Positions 17,073 to 31,406 are shown, counted from the first letter of the stretch. The stretch: 64,000 nt of DNA from Dermacentor variabilis (GCF_050947875.1 NC_134574.1:151418434-151482433); one strand, 5' to 3'. Numbers and translations: made by a program. The notes: generated from the letters alone by a model not told the origin.

Positions 17073-20000
17073 AGGACGGCAATCGCTTGCAATTCGGAAA
17101 ACACAAGGTGACAACTCTTTTTTTTTCTTTTTTTCTTTTGTGGTAATGTATACCTTATGCATTTGTATTAGGCCTGGATGAATGTTTTCATCTACCACAA
17201 GTATTATCTGTTCTACTATTCTGGACCATATGCCCCGGCAAAGACTTCCATCAATGTTTGTTAAACACGTTCCTTTTTCTGTCTCTCCATCTCACGAACA
17301 TTATGAACATTTTGTTCAAGCAAAAATCGGATTGCACTGGTCCAGATAGTCTTGTGGGAAATATAGAGGCCAGCTTGGTACGTTTATTGCACTCCAGTGA
17401 CACTGAAAATCGGAAACCGAAATGTAGCTACAGGATCAAAATTTGACGACGTAAATCCGTGCTTCCGATAACGGTACATCACGAAGCCACCCCCTCACAA
17501 CAGTCATAGAGCGTAATTTTTCTAACGGCGTGATTCGAGGGATTTCTTCCTTCTTTCCGCCAACAACAGCAAAACATAAAAGAAAAGGAAATGAAAGGCG
17601 TGTGGGTCTCCACAGCGGCTCAATCACGCCTCTTAACCATAAAGTGTCGCCTCATCTTCAAAAGCTCATAATATGCCATTTTATCTAAAAAAAAAAGAAG
17701 CATTCGCTCTCGCTTACTTACAACAGTGCTCGAACGACCATCGAGCGGATTTAGTGTGCCGTCTGCCAATATCAGTGATGTGGGAGATTTGTCGTCTGCG
17801 CCCAAACTCCAGAAGCACCTTTCCACCGCTGGCGCCATCTTCTGAAATCGATCGCGTTACGCGGAAATTTCTCGGTGTTCTAAGTCTCTTACCCGTGTCG
17901 TGATGTCGATGGAAGTGGCGTCCGTGGCGGCTTTCTGTCTTGCGCGCTCACAGCACAGCTGTTACGGACGCGCGAGGAGTGCACATTATTACGGTGGTGT
18001 TCTGGAAAGCCACAAGAAAAAGAAATTCTGGTGAAATTGTCTTTGTCTTTTAAAGCTGTTTCGGTATTGAGATGTATGGCTTGAAGTCTATTATACCTTT
18101 TTTCTTTCTTGCTTCTTTTCTTGTCGGACGGAATGGGGCACCCTTTGCCGTGCCCATCTACTTTCAGCTCCTCTCACTTTTTCGTTTACTCGCTTTTCTG
18201 AGAAGTCACGCTTTCCTTTTTTTTCTTTTTTGGTTATAGGAAAGCTCTTTTTCGTATCGTTCATAAGACGTTTTTCTTTTACTCTTTCATATTTTATATG
18301 CCATTCCACTGAAGACACGGAAGCACGGTGACTGGAAGAGTAGCACTTGAAATTCTAGACGAAACTAAAATGTACTAGCATTTCCTGACTTGATTATCTT
18401 CTTTGGTTCATACCCCACCGGTATTCTAAGGTGCGCTCTTAATAAGTATACAGGATACTTATTTATATTTATTTTCTTTAAAGAATTATCACAGCGTCCT
18501 AGTGGTGTAATTGCAGCGGGGTGGTTGCATGCGTAACGAAAGCCAACATATAAGTTTAAAAACACAGTTGAGTAAACAAACTGTGGGCCCATCAGAATGG
18601 CGAAATGCAACACTTAATGACATAATCAACACAAGTTCTATGCAATATCCATACGATATCAAAAGAGGATTAAAAATACCAGATCAGATGGCATAATCAA
18701 TGTAAGCTCAAGGTACACATAGAATTGACTGTATAATTAGAATGAGGGCAGAGATACAGGTATCTTAGTTTTCATTTCATACCGTCCAGGAACAATATAC
18801 AACCGCGCAATCAGCGTTTGCCAAAAGGAAAGCCTTCTTTATTTGTTCATCATTAAATTTGCATAATTCCATACTGATTTTACTTCTCTGACAGCCCTCC
18901 TTACATACTGATTGCGTTCACGTCCGTTGAGCCATTGAACCATGTCGAACAAAATTTCCGCAGCTCAGCTCTTTGTGATCACATGTTCAGTAGTCTATAT
19001 ACATATACGCCTACCGTTCTAATAAATAAATGAACGAGCGCCGACAACGGGAATACTTAAAAAATGGGTTCGAGAGCTTTCTTTTTCCCGGCCAATTTTT
19101 TTTAATCTTTACTTATGGTTCTCTCAATACCAGGTTCAGTCTTAGCGCCATTCAAAATGAAAGCAGCTCAGGTGTCTCGACCATGCAAACAGTCTAACCG
19201 GGAACCTCCTCGAACACGAGTGCGACTCTGCCTAAATGGAAGAGCTCAGGTTCTACCACGGGTCCACCTAAGATTCCAGAATGAACGCCAGTTTGCATGC
19301 ATAGACCTAAAACGAAAAAAAAAAAAACACTGTAATACCACGTTAATGCGCCTCAGGTGCTGAGTGTAAATATAATAAAAAAATAACAAGGTGGTCGTGG
19401 TAATTTCATCGTTCTTTGTTTTAGAACGCCATGCAGGTTCCTTTTCGAAGGTTTACGTTTCATCCACATCTTGTGTATTATTAAGCGTTTGGTTTCATAT
19501 AAATGCAAATTTGGGTCGGCGGGGGTTCTTTATTGATTGTCGTAGCCAATTTTAATGGGAAAAGGATTCGTCTCAGGGCGTATGCATTAGCTGTTTGTAG
19601 ATGACTGTGGTCTTTGGGAAGAAATTTTTGAACGCCATTGAGTGGAACATGTTTTCGTAGGACACCCAAACATGACTTTTACATGGAGAGAAGTAAGTGG
19701 TAGCGTCCACAGGCAGACATTCAGTTACCCAAAAAAAACGTAATAGAAGAAATATGCTCGACTTCTTGGAATTATAGAGGCAACCTGGAAGCTTCTGGTG
19801 TTGAACAAACATACAAACGACGCACGTCAATCAACAAGAAGGCATCTCGAAACTATGCAAAAGATGCTACTTGCTCAAACATGTCGTCTGAAATACTTAA
19901 TCGCTGACAAACTGCCGTTCATTAAAGTGTTACATGATTAAAGAAAAAACAGACCACTAAAACGCAATATTTTTAGCAGATAACAGCAATATAGAGGTGT

Positions 20001-22062
20001 TTAATCATGCATTTCATGTGTTGACTGGGACTGCAGACACATTATTTAGCAAAATAGTCGGCTATTTACAACTCTCACGTATCATTTTTGGTGTTTTCTT
20101 GTGATTTTTATTATACTTTACTAGTTTCGCCGATGAACATCTTGCCATGTTTTATTTGTTCAGTGTATTAGTTACTGTTAATAATTGCTTACTACTTTTC
20201 TTTCACTTTTTCTTCTCTTCTATGTCTTTATTCCATCTTTTGTCATAATAATTTTATGTAACATGTCAGGCTGCACCATATGCTAAGATTTAGTTATAAT
20301 TAAATTCTCCCTCTCTCCCTCTCTTTTCTTGTACTATTTGGTTATTGGCGATTCATAAATAGTATCATAAAAAAGCACACATGAACAGGTCATATACTTT
20401 GAATGTGTGGCACACGAGAAAAAATTAAGTACGTATAGCAGAAGGGAAGTACGTCGCGACGGTAAATAAAAACATAGAATTAAATATATAGAAAGAAAGA
20501 AGATAGAAAGAAGTAGATGTGCGTTGGAAAAGGAGGAAGAAGGATGAAAAAGAACTATATATGACAGAATGAAGTAATATGAAGGATCGTGGCGGGGGGA
20601 GAGGGGAGTGCGGGGGTACAGTGAAAAGAGGTTTGCTTCTCGTCGCATGGCGAAGAAACGGAAATCTCAGGGCGAGCTGAAAAACAGTGAGCACAATCAG
20701 GGAAAAAAACACAAACGCACAGAAGCATTCTAAAGACGTCAACAGAAAGCCAAGGCAGATAGTACATGAACACTCACAAACTAGTTTAAAACATGTGCAG
20801 TTGCATAAATATATAAAATATACATGAAATACTCCGATGACATAAGAAAGTTCACGCTTTTGTAGACGCTTTGACGAACGACAGATGGACACAACATACG
20901 ACATAACTACTTAACGAACATAGAGCATTATGGCATGTGTATATTTTACCTGACTTCCTTGATACACGCTGCATTTGAGCAGATTCTTTATAGAACTGTG
21001 AACTGCCCTACCACACAAAAAGGTGAATCAAGAAGAGACAACGACGACTTAGGGACATGTATACTGGTGGCTGTACATGAAAAACGTATCCCGCATGGTC
21101 GCAATATGCAGACGGTGCTAAATACTTTCTCTATAATTGAGTCTAATACTACTTTTGTGCGTCGTCTAGCATAATGAACGAATGATAGTCACATAGAGTC
21201 TGACATGTCATAATATTGTGTTTAGACAGAAAGCTTATGTCTAAAAAGTGTTTATTAAAACAAAAGACGATATGAACATTTTCAGTCACAGTGACAGAAC
21301 AATGCCACGAGGATAATATAGCCAAAAAAAGAATACTAAATTTTGGACAACACTTTAAATTCCCTCTCCTTCGGTGACGTTCCGCATGTATATGCCATCT
21401 AATGAAACAACCATTGCGGCCAAACTTTTCCTCGTGATGTTTTGTCAGCTAACATAGCAAAACTGTAAAACTTCATATAAGTCTCAGAAAAATGCTGTAA
21501 TATCGACACTTAGCTTATCTTTTCCTCAGTAAGAGCTTAAAAGGTATCTTTTTTTGTGTGTGAGTTGAAATAAACAGAGAACAGTCACAAGGCTTCTCGG
21601 ATGACATGCTCGCAACGGTGTTGCTAGCGGAGCACACTGTGGCGCTGCTAACAGTAGCGATGCTCGACTACGTTAAGCGGCTTAAGAGATGTCGAATTTA
21701 ATTGCTAATTACACATCGCTCCTTGTGCACGTAATTAAAAAGACCTTCCTCTGTGTTTGAAGGCCACACCAAACTGAACAACAGTATTTCAAACATTGTA
21801 AATAATCGAAACAAACGTCTTGCGGCAGGAACAATATCCCCAACAGTCGCGTACTTTGCGCTGTAGCTTTCCAGATGCAGTCGACACCAGCAACAAAACA
21901 TACATCCTATGGAACGGAGCCCTATGAAAAAGAACTTTAATTCCACATGAATACCATATCAAATATGGTCCCTATATGGGACGTTTTTATGTGGTCGGGT
22001 ATAAAACCCTCGCATGCTCCTATATTTCATTTGGGGCAAGTCACATATGATTAAATATAACG
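17073..22062. other. Long non-coding interval, no gene recognised
   Basis: AT-rich sequence with only short frames (longest ~159 codons at 20425-20904 on the minus strand, low-complexity F/S/L-rich and unlike a protein). Pyrimidine runs occur near 17115, 18210 and 20310 and A runs near 17688 and 19315. Nothing else is supported. Confidence 0.5.
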
Positions 22063-22064
22063 TA

Positions 22065-22330
22065 CACTGTAAAAAATTTCCGTAATTTTACGGGGGATTT
22101 CTGTCATTATACGGAGAACTGCAGATAAAAATACGGAAAGTATGTCATATTTCAAAAATACGGCAAAATCTGCCGTTAATATACGGAAAGTGCTCTCCGT
22201 ATTCAGCTTTACGGACATTTTCACTGTAATCATATAACGGCTATACACTGTTTTGGACGAAACAGAGAGAATTCCGTATTTTTGTTATGTGAACATCCGT
22301 ATATTGTGAGAAAATTTAAGCTGTCTGAAT
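22065..22330. repeat. Left terminal and subterminal region of the CACTG element
   Basis: Multiple CCGTA and TACGG words occur within ~260 bp, including AATACGGAAAG twice (near 22132 and 22180) and GTGCTCTCCGTATTCAG near 22190. Such clustered words are normally transposase binding sites; that role is inferred. Confidence 0.55.
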
Positions 22331-23654
22331 GAGCGCTCGTACTCATAAAGTTTCAGCTAACAATACTTTATTGAACACGCAAACTGTACGCATTATGAAG
22401 TTGCGTACAAAATGTGAGAGCTAGCCTTCTACCAAAAGCTGCAATAACAGATCGTATAAATATATATACGCATCTTCTATTCCGGTCGCAGTTTGCCGCG
22501 CATATGGGCTTTGTAACGCTGATCATATGCGCAAATATATGCGTGTTCTCGCAATGTTCTCAAATTAAGCGCTTCTATAGTTAATAACACAGCATATATG
22601 TTTAAGTGAATGAAGAGCCGGGGACATACGTGCATACGTAAACAAGCTTGCGGCACTCAGGTGCTGGTGCATTTACGCCAGCATTTACGCCATATACGCC
22701 AAAAATTGTGCGCACTCTAAATCAGTACCGAAACGCAGGGAGTGGTATAATGACCGTAACTGCGTTTACATTTGGCAATAAATGGTCTCGAAGGGGACTG
22801 GCGGCCTATAGATCCAAGTACAACGGTCGGAGGAAATTTTCGAATGCGGCAAGCAATTAAACCAAATGTCAAAGGGCACTGCTGAACTGCAATGTAGTTG
22901 GTTGAACTCATTCCCATGATATTTACCAAATATCTCGTCTCTGACAATAACTGCCCATTCATTGAGACAAATCGATTACGCATAATCTTCACTGTTCATG
23001 TGTTAATTCTTGCGATAAGATGTAATCGCAAACATTTGGCGCTTCATCTTGAAACAAGACCGGTAAGCGCGCTCGTTCTTGTACGGTAGAATAAAGAACG
23101 CGAACATGCACCGACATGTGTGAACTACTGGAAGGTGACTGAAGATGAAGGACCTATTACCGTGCTAGTACTGTGTATACTGTCAAAAAGAAGAAAAAAA
23201 ATAATACGGAAAGACAGAATGCCCAGTGTCGAGATGTAACGATTCAAGCTTTATTTCTTTTTGACCTAGAATGCAACACCATTAGTTCCATGTGCTTTAT
23301 GCATGGGTAATGTTATGACACAACTCATTATTTACCCGTTCATTACATGCACCAACCAGCCCAAATTATCACTGTACTAGAGCTTATGGACGCATCGCAG
23401 TGCACTGCTTTGCACTTTATTGTAGCACAGGGGTTTGCTATCGCCAGTAGCGAATGCTTTGGTTGACCTCTCTGCCTTTCAGCTTTTTGAATTCTCTCTC
23501 CCTTTGTATAAAACGCACTAACTTGTGGGAGAGAAAGCGTTCTCCTCTTTTAGAATTCAATTAATTGTCAAGCAATTATATTGCAGTTCGAGTAACTAGA
23601 GCACAAATGCGAAAACGAAACCGATTCTGTTCGGTTCTCCGCGCTCAGAGTGCG

Positions 23655-23668
23655 GCACCAGGGGGCAG
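23655..23668 (+). promoter_or_regulatory. CTCF-like motif
   Basis: GCACCAGGGGGCAGCA fits the widely conserved CTCF core (CCASYAGRKGGCRS) with one mismatch. It sits in a locally GC-rich patch ahead of two good splice-donor sequences. A single motif match proves nothing about binding. Confidence 0.3.
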
Positions 23669-25499
23669 CACGCGCTGCGCGTCCGTTGGAGTGGCGGACG
23701 GAGCTGCACATGTGTAGTCAGCCGGCATTTTTCGAGTCGTGTTGTAAGTATTGTTAATTCGCCGTAAATATCTCTTGATTTGTACTCAAGAGTGGAGCAA
23801 GACCCCAAGGAAGAGAGATTGACGCATCGGGAGCGAAGAACAGAAACGATGGATGGTTACGCTGCTTGGGTCTCGGCACGTTCGAATTGGCAAAGTTCCG
23901 AATTTGTCGCTGTGTCGTGTACGCTTGTGCGCTCGTCATTTGCCGTCATCGCGCGGAGATATTTGCGCTGGATGTCTTTCACTTCGTGTACAAAACTCTG
24001 CACGCTGCGGCATCGAAGAAGTTGACCTGTGTTTGGGTGCACGTATGCGCTTGGACACGGATAGCCTGCTTGCTCTCAACGGGTGTTCAACAGTCTACGC
24101 GCGCTCGTAACTTGCTCATGAGGTAAGCCCATTTTAATCTTATTTGGTTTGCATAACGTAGGTGTTAAAATGATGTGTGGTAAGCCGGTGTCGCGAACAG
24201 AAATATTGTTTCAAAAGACCACTATGCAACGTCTTAGGGCAAAAATGACTCATGAATGGGGAAAGGGATCACCCTATCTTTTCAGATCGATTCCAGTCGT
24301 AGCGCAATTGGCTCGATCGCAATTTCCGTGAGGTACTTCTGACCTTTTGTTCACTCGCGTTAAAAGCGTAGAATAAAACTGCGTTCAGTTGAGCTCTTGT
24401 ATTGACGCTTGTATTGGCTTGAGAGCATACTGTATCCGATACAAGAACTTCTGTTAAAATACGGAAATAAATGTTCGAGACAATAGCAGTCGCTCACTAC
24501 CTGTGATCGTTACTTTCTTGCTTGGGTGCACGTTTTAATTGTGACCAGAAAAAAAAGTTCTTTGCTCTGCTGTGTTTCCTTGGTGCAACTTTTTGCGGTG
24601 CAGCAAGACGTGTTCCTTCGAATGATGTCTGGGCAGTCAAGGCATTCGTGTCAGTAAGCAAGCAGTAAACGGGGTATCAGTGCGAAAAAATTTGGACCTA
24701 CAAGAGAAGCTAATGGTATCATCATAGACTCTTTTATTTGACGAATAATTCAGTTGTGTTACTAAAGCGGAGAGTGGATATGCATGAAAGTCAGATTGTA
24801 TTGATACTCAGCAAAAACAAGGTAACTTATCATTACTAATCAATCCTTTTCTTTTACTGAAAGGCAAGTTGCTGTTGTGCTGGAGCTGAGAAGAGGTCTG
24901 CTGCCTGCAATGGGTCCATCTCTCTCAAGTTATCGCAGTATTGTAGCTCTCAAGGTGAGTGGATTTTTTTTCTCTTAGCTATTTGCCACCTGAATCATGA
25001 CCGTTTACTTAGCTGTGTAGGTGATCACTGTTAGTGACATTGGAGTGCTGGTGGACCAGCACTCCTTTATGATTGCAACGCATATGACAGAGTGCAGCTG
25101 TGGCAGTATGCAAAGGTGTTAATCTATAAGCCAAATTAGGTTCTTTGAGGTAATATGTTAATATATTGATGACATTGGATTGTGGTCTAGCAGGCAAAAA
25201 TGCTAAACAATAAGAAATTTTAATTTGCACTTCGTAAGATGTGCAAGCAATTCAGGCTGTTATACATGAAATGGGACATTTGTAGATGTCTTCTACAGTG
25301 CTGCAGTCCTGAATTGCTTCCGAGTTGAGTGATACCACTATAATTTCTCTGTAGAGCATGCAGCACAGTTTAGCATTGGGGGAGGCTGGCATCAACAGGC
25401 GTCTACTTACTGTGAAGTTCAAATGAGGTGTTACTGTTAGGGTGAATATATATAATTTATGGTTTAATTCTAATCTTGTGTCAGGCAGACATAGTTTAC

Positions 25500-25638
25500 C
25501 CACTTGGTTAAACAATAGAGATGTAATATCTATGTATACAAGTATTACCCATTCATTTATGCCATTTAGACAATGGCATAAATGCGTGGGTAATACTTGT
25601 GTACATAGACAATACATCACTATTGTTTAACCAAGCGG
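25500..25638. repeat. Hairpin-forming inverted repeat, 67-bp arms, 5-base loop
   Basis: The arms 25500-25566 and 25572-25638 pair without gaps and with only about seven mismatches around the loop TAGAC. Transcribed from either strand it would fold into one long stem. It may be a palindromic MITE or a small-RNA precursor. Confidence 0.85.
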
Positions 25639-26018
25639 TGCCCCTGCATGCTAAATTTTACAGGGCTATTATTAAGTAATGTCAGCTTTTGTTGTAACAT
25701 TAAGGCACCTTGTATATTATTACAGATTACCACCATTGTGCACCATCATAGTGTGATATTTACACTAAATGTATTTGACTTTGCTATAAAACCCTGCACA
25801 GCAGTGCATCATGAAAATTTTTTTTTATAGTTTCTGGCCTCAGAATGCACTTCACGTTATATTCTTGTTTGCAACAAGACTATAATGCAGGTTTCTCTCC
25901 TTATGTTTTGTGGCACTTCAAACTGCGGCGAGCTAAACCACTGGGCAGCAATACTGGATACGCTACTGCGTGTGGAGCTGTCTTCAAACACACACAAGGA
26001 ATACATCATTGCTTTTTT

Positions 26019-26740
26019 AGCTCAAAACAACGGACACAAGAAAGACGACAGAACAAGGTGCTACTCTCAACTGACATCACTTTATTGCGTCCCTCCTTTG
26101 TAGACAGCAGAATCTAGAAGAACATGCGCTGTGAACACCCATGTGCAGCAACCACCAACATCTGATCAAAAAAGCACACTCATGCGACAGAATCCAAAAA
26201 AAAAAACATATTGAGCACTGTACGAGGTTAAAGAAAGCACACTAATGCACTGTGACCCCAATGACTGTATGAAGAAAACTTCCGATAACTCTCTGGCGGA
26301 GGTATCACGGCTCTTTTTCAAAACCATAGCATCACGAAACATTGCGAACCTAAGCGATCCATACCAACAGGCACAGGTTCCCATTTGGCTCAACATTGTA
26401 AAATATGGAAGTGCAAAGCCATGTTTCGTGATACTTCGATTTTGAAAAAGTGCTGTGATACCACCGCCCGAGAGTTATCGGAAGCTTTCTTCATACAGTC
26501 ATTGGGGTCACAGTGCATTAGTGTGCCTTCTTTAACCTTGTGCAGTGCTCAATATGGTTTTGTGGATCCTGTCGCATGAGTACACTCTTGTGATTGGTTG
26601 TTGGTGGTCTCTGCACATGATGCTCACTGCGCATGTTCTTCTGGATTCTACTATTTATAAAGGAGTGACGCAATAAAGTGATGTCAGTTGAGTGTACCGC
26701 CTTGTGCTGGTCGTCTTTCTTGTGTCCATTGTTTTGCGCT
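26019..26740. mobile_element. Foldback element with ~330-bp inverted arms
   Basis: The sequence from 26019 to about 26345 reappears in reverse complement from about 26405 to 26740 with scattered differences. Its outer ends read AG[C/G][T/G]CAAAACAA[C/T]GGACACAAG on both sides. The ~60-bp centre is unique. No transposase frame is present. The short frames in each arm mirror one another and are not genes. The terminal motif resembles that at 35860, 53900 and 63094. Confidence 0.8.
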
Positions 26741-29700
26741 TAACAAAGTATTTATGGATTCACACCAACTAGCCCGCCAACACATTGTGTTGCGGGCACT
26801 TCTGAAGTACTGTCTGTCCAATAACCTTGGTTGCATGGAAGCGCCGTCCACTTCTATGCGTTGCTTTCTGTTTCATTGTGGCATCACATCACATTATAAT
26901 CATAATGTGTATGTACTTTTTCCAAGAGACCCATATTCCTATCCTTGTGTTATATTTGCTGTCGCATTATTTATGTGCAAATGACTGACCAGTGCTCCAA
27001 GCTCCATTTTATCGCAAAGTAAACTACTGGTACCTAAACAGTTCTGTATATCAGAAAACCAAAGCTGAACTGCCGAACAGTACCAAGCGGCAGCCTTAGT
27101 GCAGTGTCAAGTAGTCAGATTTTATTGGTCATGCAGAGGTGCACAGGATAGCTCTTTATTACTTGCTGAATAATTAAGCTGTGTGAAAACTGAGTATTTA
27201 CGTAGCTTCAACCACATGCTATTGGCCATTGCTCCTGCCCTCATCAAATGTGGAAGATTATCACGGCATTTCCTATTCTCTTTTTCCTTATTACAGTGGT
27301 ATTACTGCATGCGTAAGTAGGAAACGGATCACATAGGCAATCAAAAGCCAACACTGTGTAAACATGGAACATTGATTGTACAGTTTGATGACCCAGAATA
27401 AGTAGAAATACACCATAAATGATTGACAATTAACTTTTACTTGACACAGGGCTAGAGCATACAGTAAGCATACTGTATGCTCATACGGTGTCACATCAAT
27501 TTAAATTTTAGTGTAGCTTTACAGTGTACGCTTCTATTGTTGCATTCTGTCAGAGGAATGGTAATGTTTCGCGTGTATAGCAACTAGACTGTCTATATAC
27601 AGTAGTAAAAATGTGTGAACTGTATTTTTTAATGATTTGATAGAATGTGTAGCACAATAAAGCCAGACAATCAACGCACAGTGATGTGACTTTCTCTGCA
27701 CATGTTGCAGGTTCAAAAAAAGTATGGTGGAAGCTGTTGCCAAGGTTCCGACCAGAAAAGACAGCCAGTATAAAAGGGTACACGCCACTGATCTCTACTA
27801 CAGGGAATGAACAGCACATCGAGCGCCCTCGACTGAAGCTGGCCTTGTCCCGGAAGTTGGTGCTTCACAACTTTGCGGCAGCACTTTGTTGCACGGGTGT
27901 GTGGCATTTCTTCCCCTAACATGCCTGCCTGATGTGCCATAACCTACCCAAGCAGTGTTTCGAGGTGTCCAGAATTTTTCCATTGTAGTGTCTACAGTGT
28001 CGCTAACATAAGTGGCTTGCAATGGAAACACTGGTAAATCAGAAAAAACTTGATGTAAGAGAACACTATCGTATACGGGTTCAGATTGTCATAAAAGTGC
28101 TTACCAGACATGTAGAGACCTCCTAAAATGTGAAAAACCACAAAGAAAAGTTTTTCGGCAGCAATATTATCTGATCGCACGCACTAGTTAGTCCACCATA
28201 TGCCCTGCTTCCAGGACAAGCGACTGCATGACATCGCATTTCCACTGGCTTCACCTGCATCCGGTGCGGTGTGCTGCATCCAGCGAAACATGTTAGAAAT
28301 CAGTGGTGCACAGTGTTTTCTGTCCCCTTTCTCGACGCCTACTGAACACATGTTAAACTGTTTCCAAAGCAGACAAACAGAGGGAAAGGGCTCTGAACAC
28401 ATTGCATTTTAAAGTGGCTGGTACTGGGTAACGCAAGTACTGTGGCATAGTAGATTTGCACCAGGCAACCTGGGCGCCCAAAAAGGCTGCTGTTTACTTG
28501 CAAATGGCCAACATATTGTGAGCATGTTGAAGTACTTTTTTTATTCTCATCGCTTATTTAGCTAATGGAGACAGCTTTCACAACTGAAGAAGCCTTGGAA
28601 GCATGAAACACTTCACAAAACCAGCTTCAATATATCGTGTCTGCATCACAATTTCATGGCTGCATGAGTGAACCCTCTGGTTAACATGCAAGAGAGTTCA
28701 TGATGTTTGCCATGCATTATCCACTTTATTTAGAGGTCAACCCTATCTTGAGATTTAAGCTGATGTTGCGTTTAGAGAAATTATGGCCGAGAGCCAGCTT
28801 TTGAGAATACAGATTGAGCTTGACAGATTAAATGCCAGAACAAGTCGTTGAGGATTTCAGATCAAGAATCTTCAAAGGCCAGTTCATTTAGTGGTGTTAA
28901 TATTCTGCTCGAAGTTGTTGATTGTTACGTTCATATGGTGCCCAAGCATTGCGGTAACAACTTCACTTGGAGTACATAGCAAGGGTGTATTCAATGTAAG
29001 CTTCTGGCTTTTTTTCTGTGTTTTCAAAAACTGGTTTCTTGTTCAGTTTAAATTTTCAAATTTTGCATTGTTGATTAGGTGTTGTGTCCTGTTTCCTTTT
29101 CCTGCAGCTTCTTAGTTAAACATCTGAATAGTGAACACAACTTGACCTTTCGCTTGATTGTCTAGATTACATGCCCTCGATGCAAAACAATTTCACTTCA
29201 AAACTGCTTGTACCATACTGATAGAATAACTTTGAAGCAGCCATAGCCACCAATAACACGCAAGAGATGATTATGAAAATTTTAATATTGTTTTTGAGGG
29301 TGTCTTAACTATCATGCACCAAGATTTAGAAATATGTAAATGCGATGTAACTAGACAAAATGAAGGTGATGTTTGCCATCGCTTGGAGATACTCTGATTA
29401 TATTGTGCATTCTGCCTAATTACATAATTCCTAATTAGTTATTAAATATCTCAAATAATTAAATGAAATGTGTCGACGAAAAGTTGTAGAGCAATATGAA
29501 AGCCTCCTGATACACTTTTTTGTTACTCTTACTCATTGTGTGCTACATAAAAGTGTTTTTCCAAGGAATAAGCCTGCGAATACACATAAAGTGTCTTGAG
29601 TGGCCAGTCGTGTGTCAGTTTTGTGGTGCAAAGCCACGAATACAACTTAAATGGGTTCTTTTAAGAAAAAGACTTAGCTCAGCAAATTATCTTTCTATGT

Positions 29701-31139
29701 GCAGCCTGTGGAGACAAGGTTTCTTAGACATGGCCATGGCCCTCAAGGAAGATGCCGAGGCCACAGGCAGTTCCTCCAGTGACCGTGAAAAGGTCCCCTG
29801 GGGCACAAGTCTGGTTTGGCACCCCCACCTTTCTCCTGCAGCTTTTCTGTCTACTTAGCTAACCAGGTGGGTCAATGATGGCAAAGGGAAAAAAGAATCA
29901 ACAGCATCAAACGCAGAACTTGCTCAAGCTCAATGCATTTTTGGTGTGAAGTGTTTCCCTTATCATTTATCAAAAAACGGGTAATAAGTATATGATATGG
30001 CCTTCACACGGACACCTCTTTCCCACAGAGAATTAGCTGTAAAAAAAAGCAGCTTATGAAGGCTTGAATATTAGCGAAGATGATGTGGCATAGATAGGAT
30101 AATGATTATGAATGTTTCTAATGAAGGTAGTGGTAGTAGAGTGAATAATCAGAGTTTATATATAGATTGAAAGACATTTCATTCCAATGCCAGAATTTTA
30201 AATCATCCCAAATAATTCTTGCATTTTATAGTCTTCATATTATAGTTCTTGATGCTTGCTTCTTGCTGACATCATTCTTATGCTGCATAATTCACCTGTT
30301 ATAAATTCCCTATTTCTCCCGTTCAAGCAACTTTACATTCATAAGAAACCTCGTAGATGAGTTCCAGAAACTTGCTGATGAGATTAGGGGGCGGCGTGTA
30401 CCCTAGGCTTAGATATGCATTCAAGAGCCTCATATCTTGCAAATGTTAGAAATACTCCTGCTAAGCAAGTTCTTGGTGTCATACAAGGTTATTTGCGAAT
30501 ACGAATTTGCCTAGATTTAGGAAACAGTCAATATAAAACATGTCAAGCGATATCGCTGACGATACACACACATTCCAACTGAACTAAATACAAATAAATA
30601 TAGCACCAAATGCAGAATCATTGGCATGATGCCATTCTTTCAGTGGAATAAAATCTGTCCTGCATTGTAAATCTGGAATCCTTTATAATCCAGACTACTA
30701 AATACTTATGAGGGTTGTGACGTAAAATATGCATGTATTTATTCCTCGTTTTTTTACTTTAGGACCCGATAATGCTTAAACAGCAGTGAAAGAACTGGGA
30801 TCACAGTACCTAATACTTTATATTGCTCCAGAAATCCGTTTCTCTGCCGATCGCAGCATTCGACACTAACAAGAAGGCACATGACACTTAGGGTGGTGCT
30901 ATTCACTTTGATTGTTTGGGAACGAAACCCATAATGTACATGTTATGGCCCTGCGTGTCATTACGTTTGAACAACAAAAAGGTAGGGGGTTTGCGTTTTG
31001 CAAAACTGCATGGAGGTTTTCACTGTGTGCAATTAAAATTGGGAACCTTCCCAGCTCATACTAAATGCATTCTCCAAAGCTTTAGGTTATACAGGTGCAC
31101 TACTTTACACAGAACACTCTTTTCCCTCGTCACGGCTCA

Positions 31140-31406
31140 CACTCTTAGGCAGAGTTACACCCTTTGAAGTGCCCCTTCTTCCACACAACGATATTGTCAT
31201 CTGCCTTTATGCATTTCCTTTCTTTAACGCTGCGAGCCCTGTGCTTTCCAGTAACGAACGGCATGCGCGTTATCATCATGATAGCATTCCCGACAGCAAA
31301 GTAGCGGGCGTGGTGTTTTCAAGAAAGGAAACGCATCAAGGCAGATAACGATTATTGTTGTGTGGCAGAAGGGGCACTCCAAAGGGTGTAACTTTGCCTA
31401 AGAGTG
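31140..31406. repeat. Inverted repeat with 86-bp arms and ~95-bp spacer
   Basis: CACTCTTAGGCAGAGTTACA at 31140 is mirrored by the complement ending at 31406; arms 31140-31225 and 31321-31406 match with about ten differences. The size and shape are those of a short MITE-like foldback. Confidence 0.8.

Noticed and set aside
20425..20904. 159-codon minus-strand frame
   Set aside because: Composition is that of a purine-rich strand read backwards (F, S, L, C rich) with no domain or start context.
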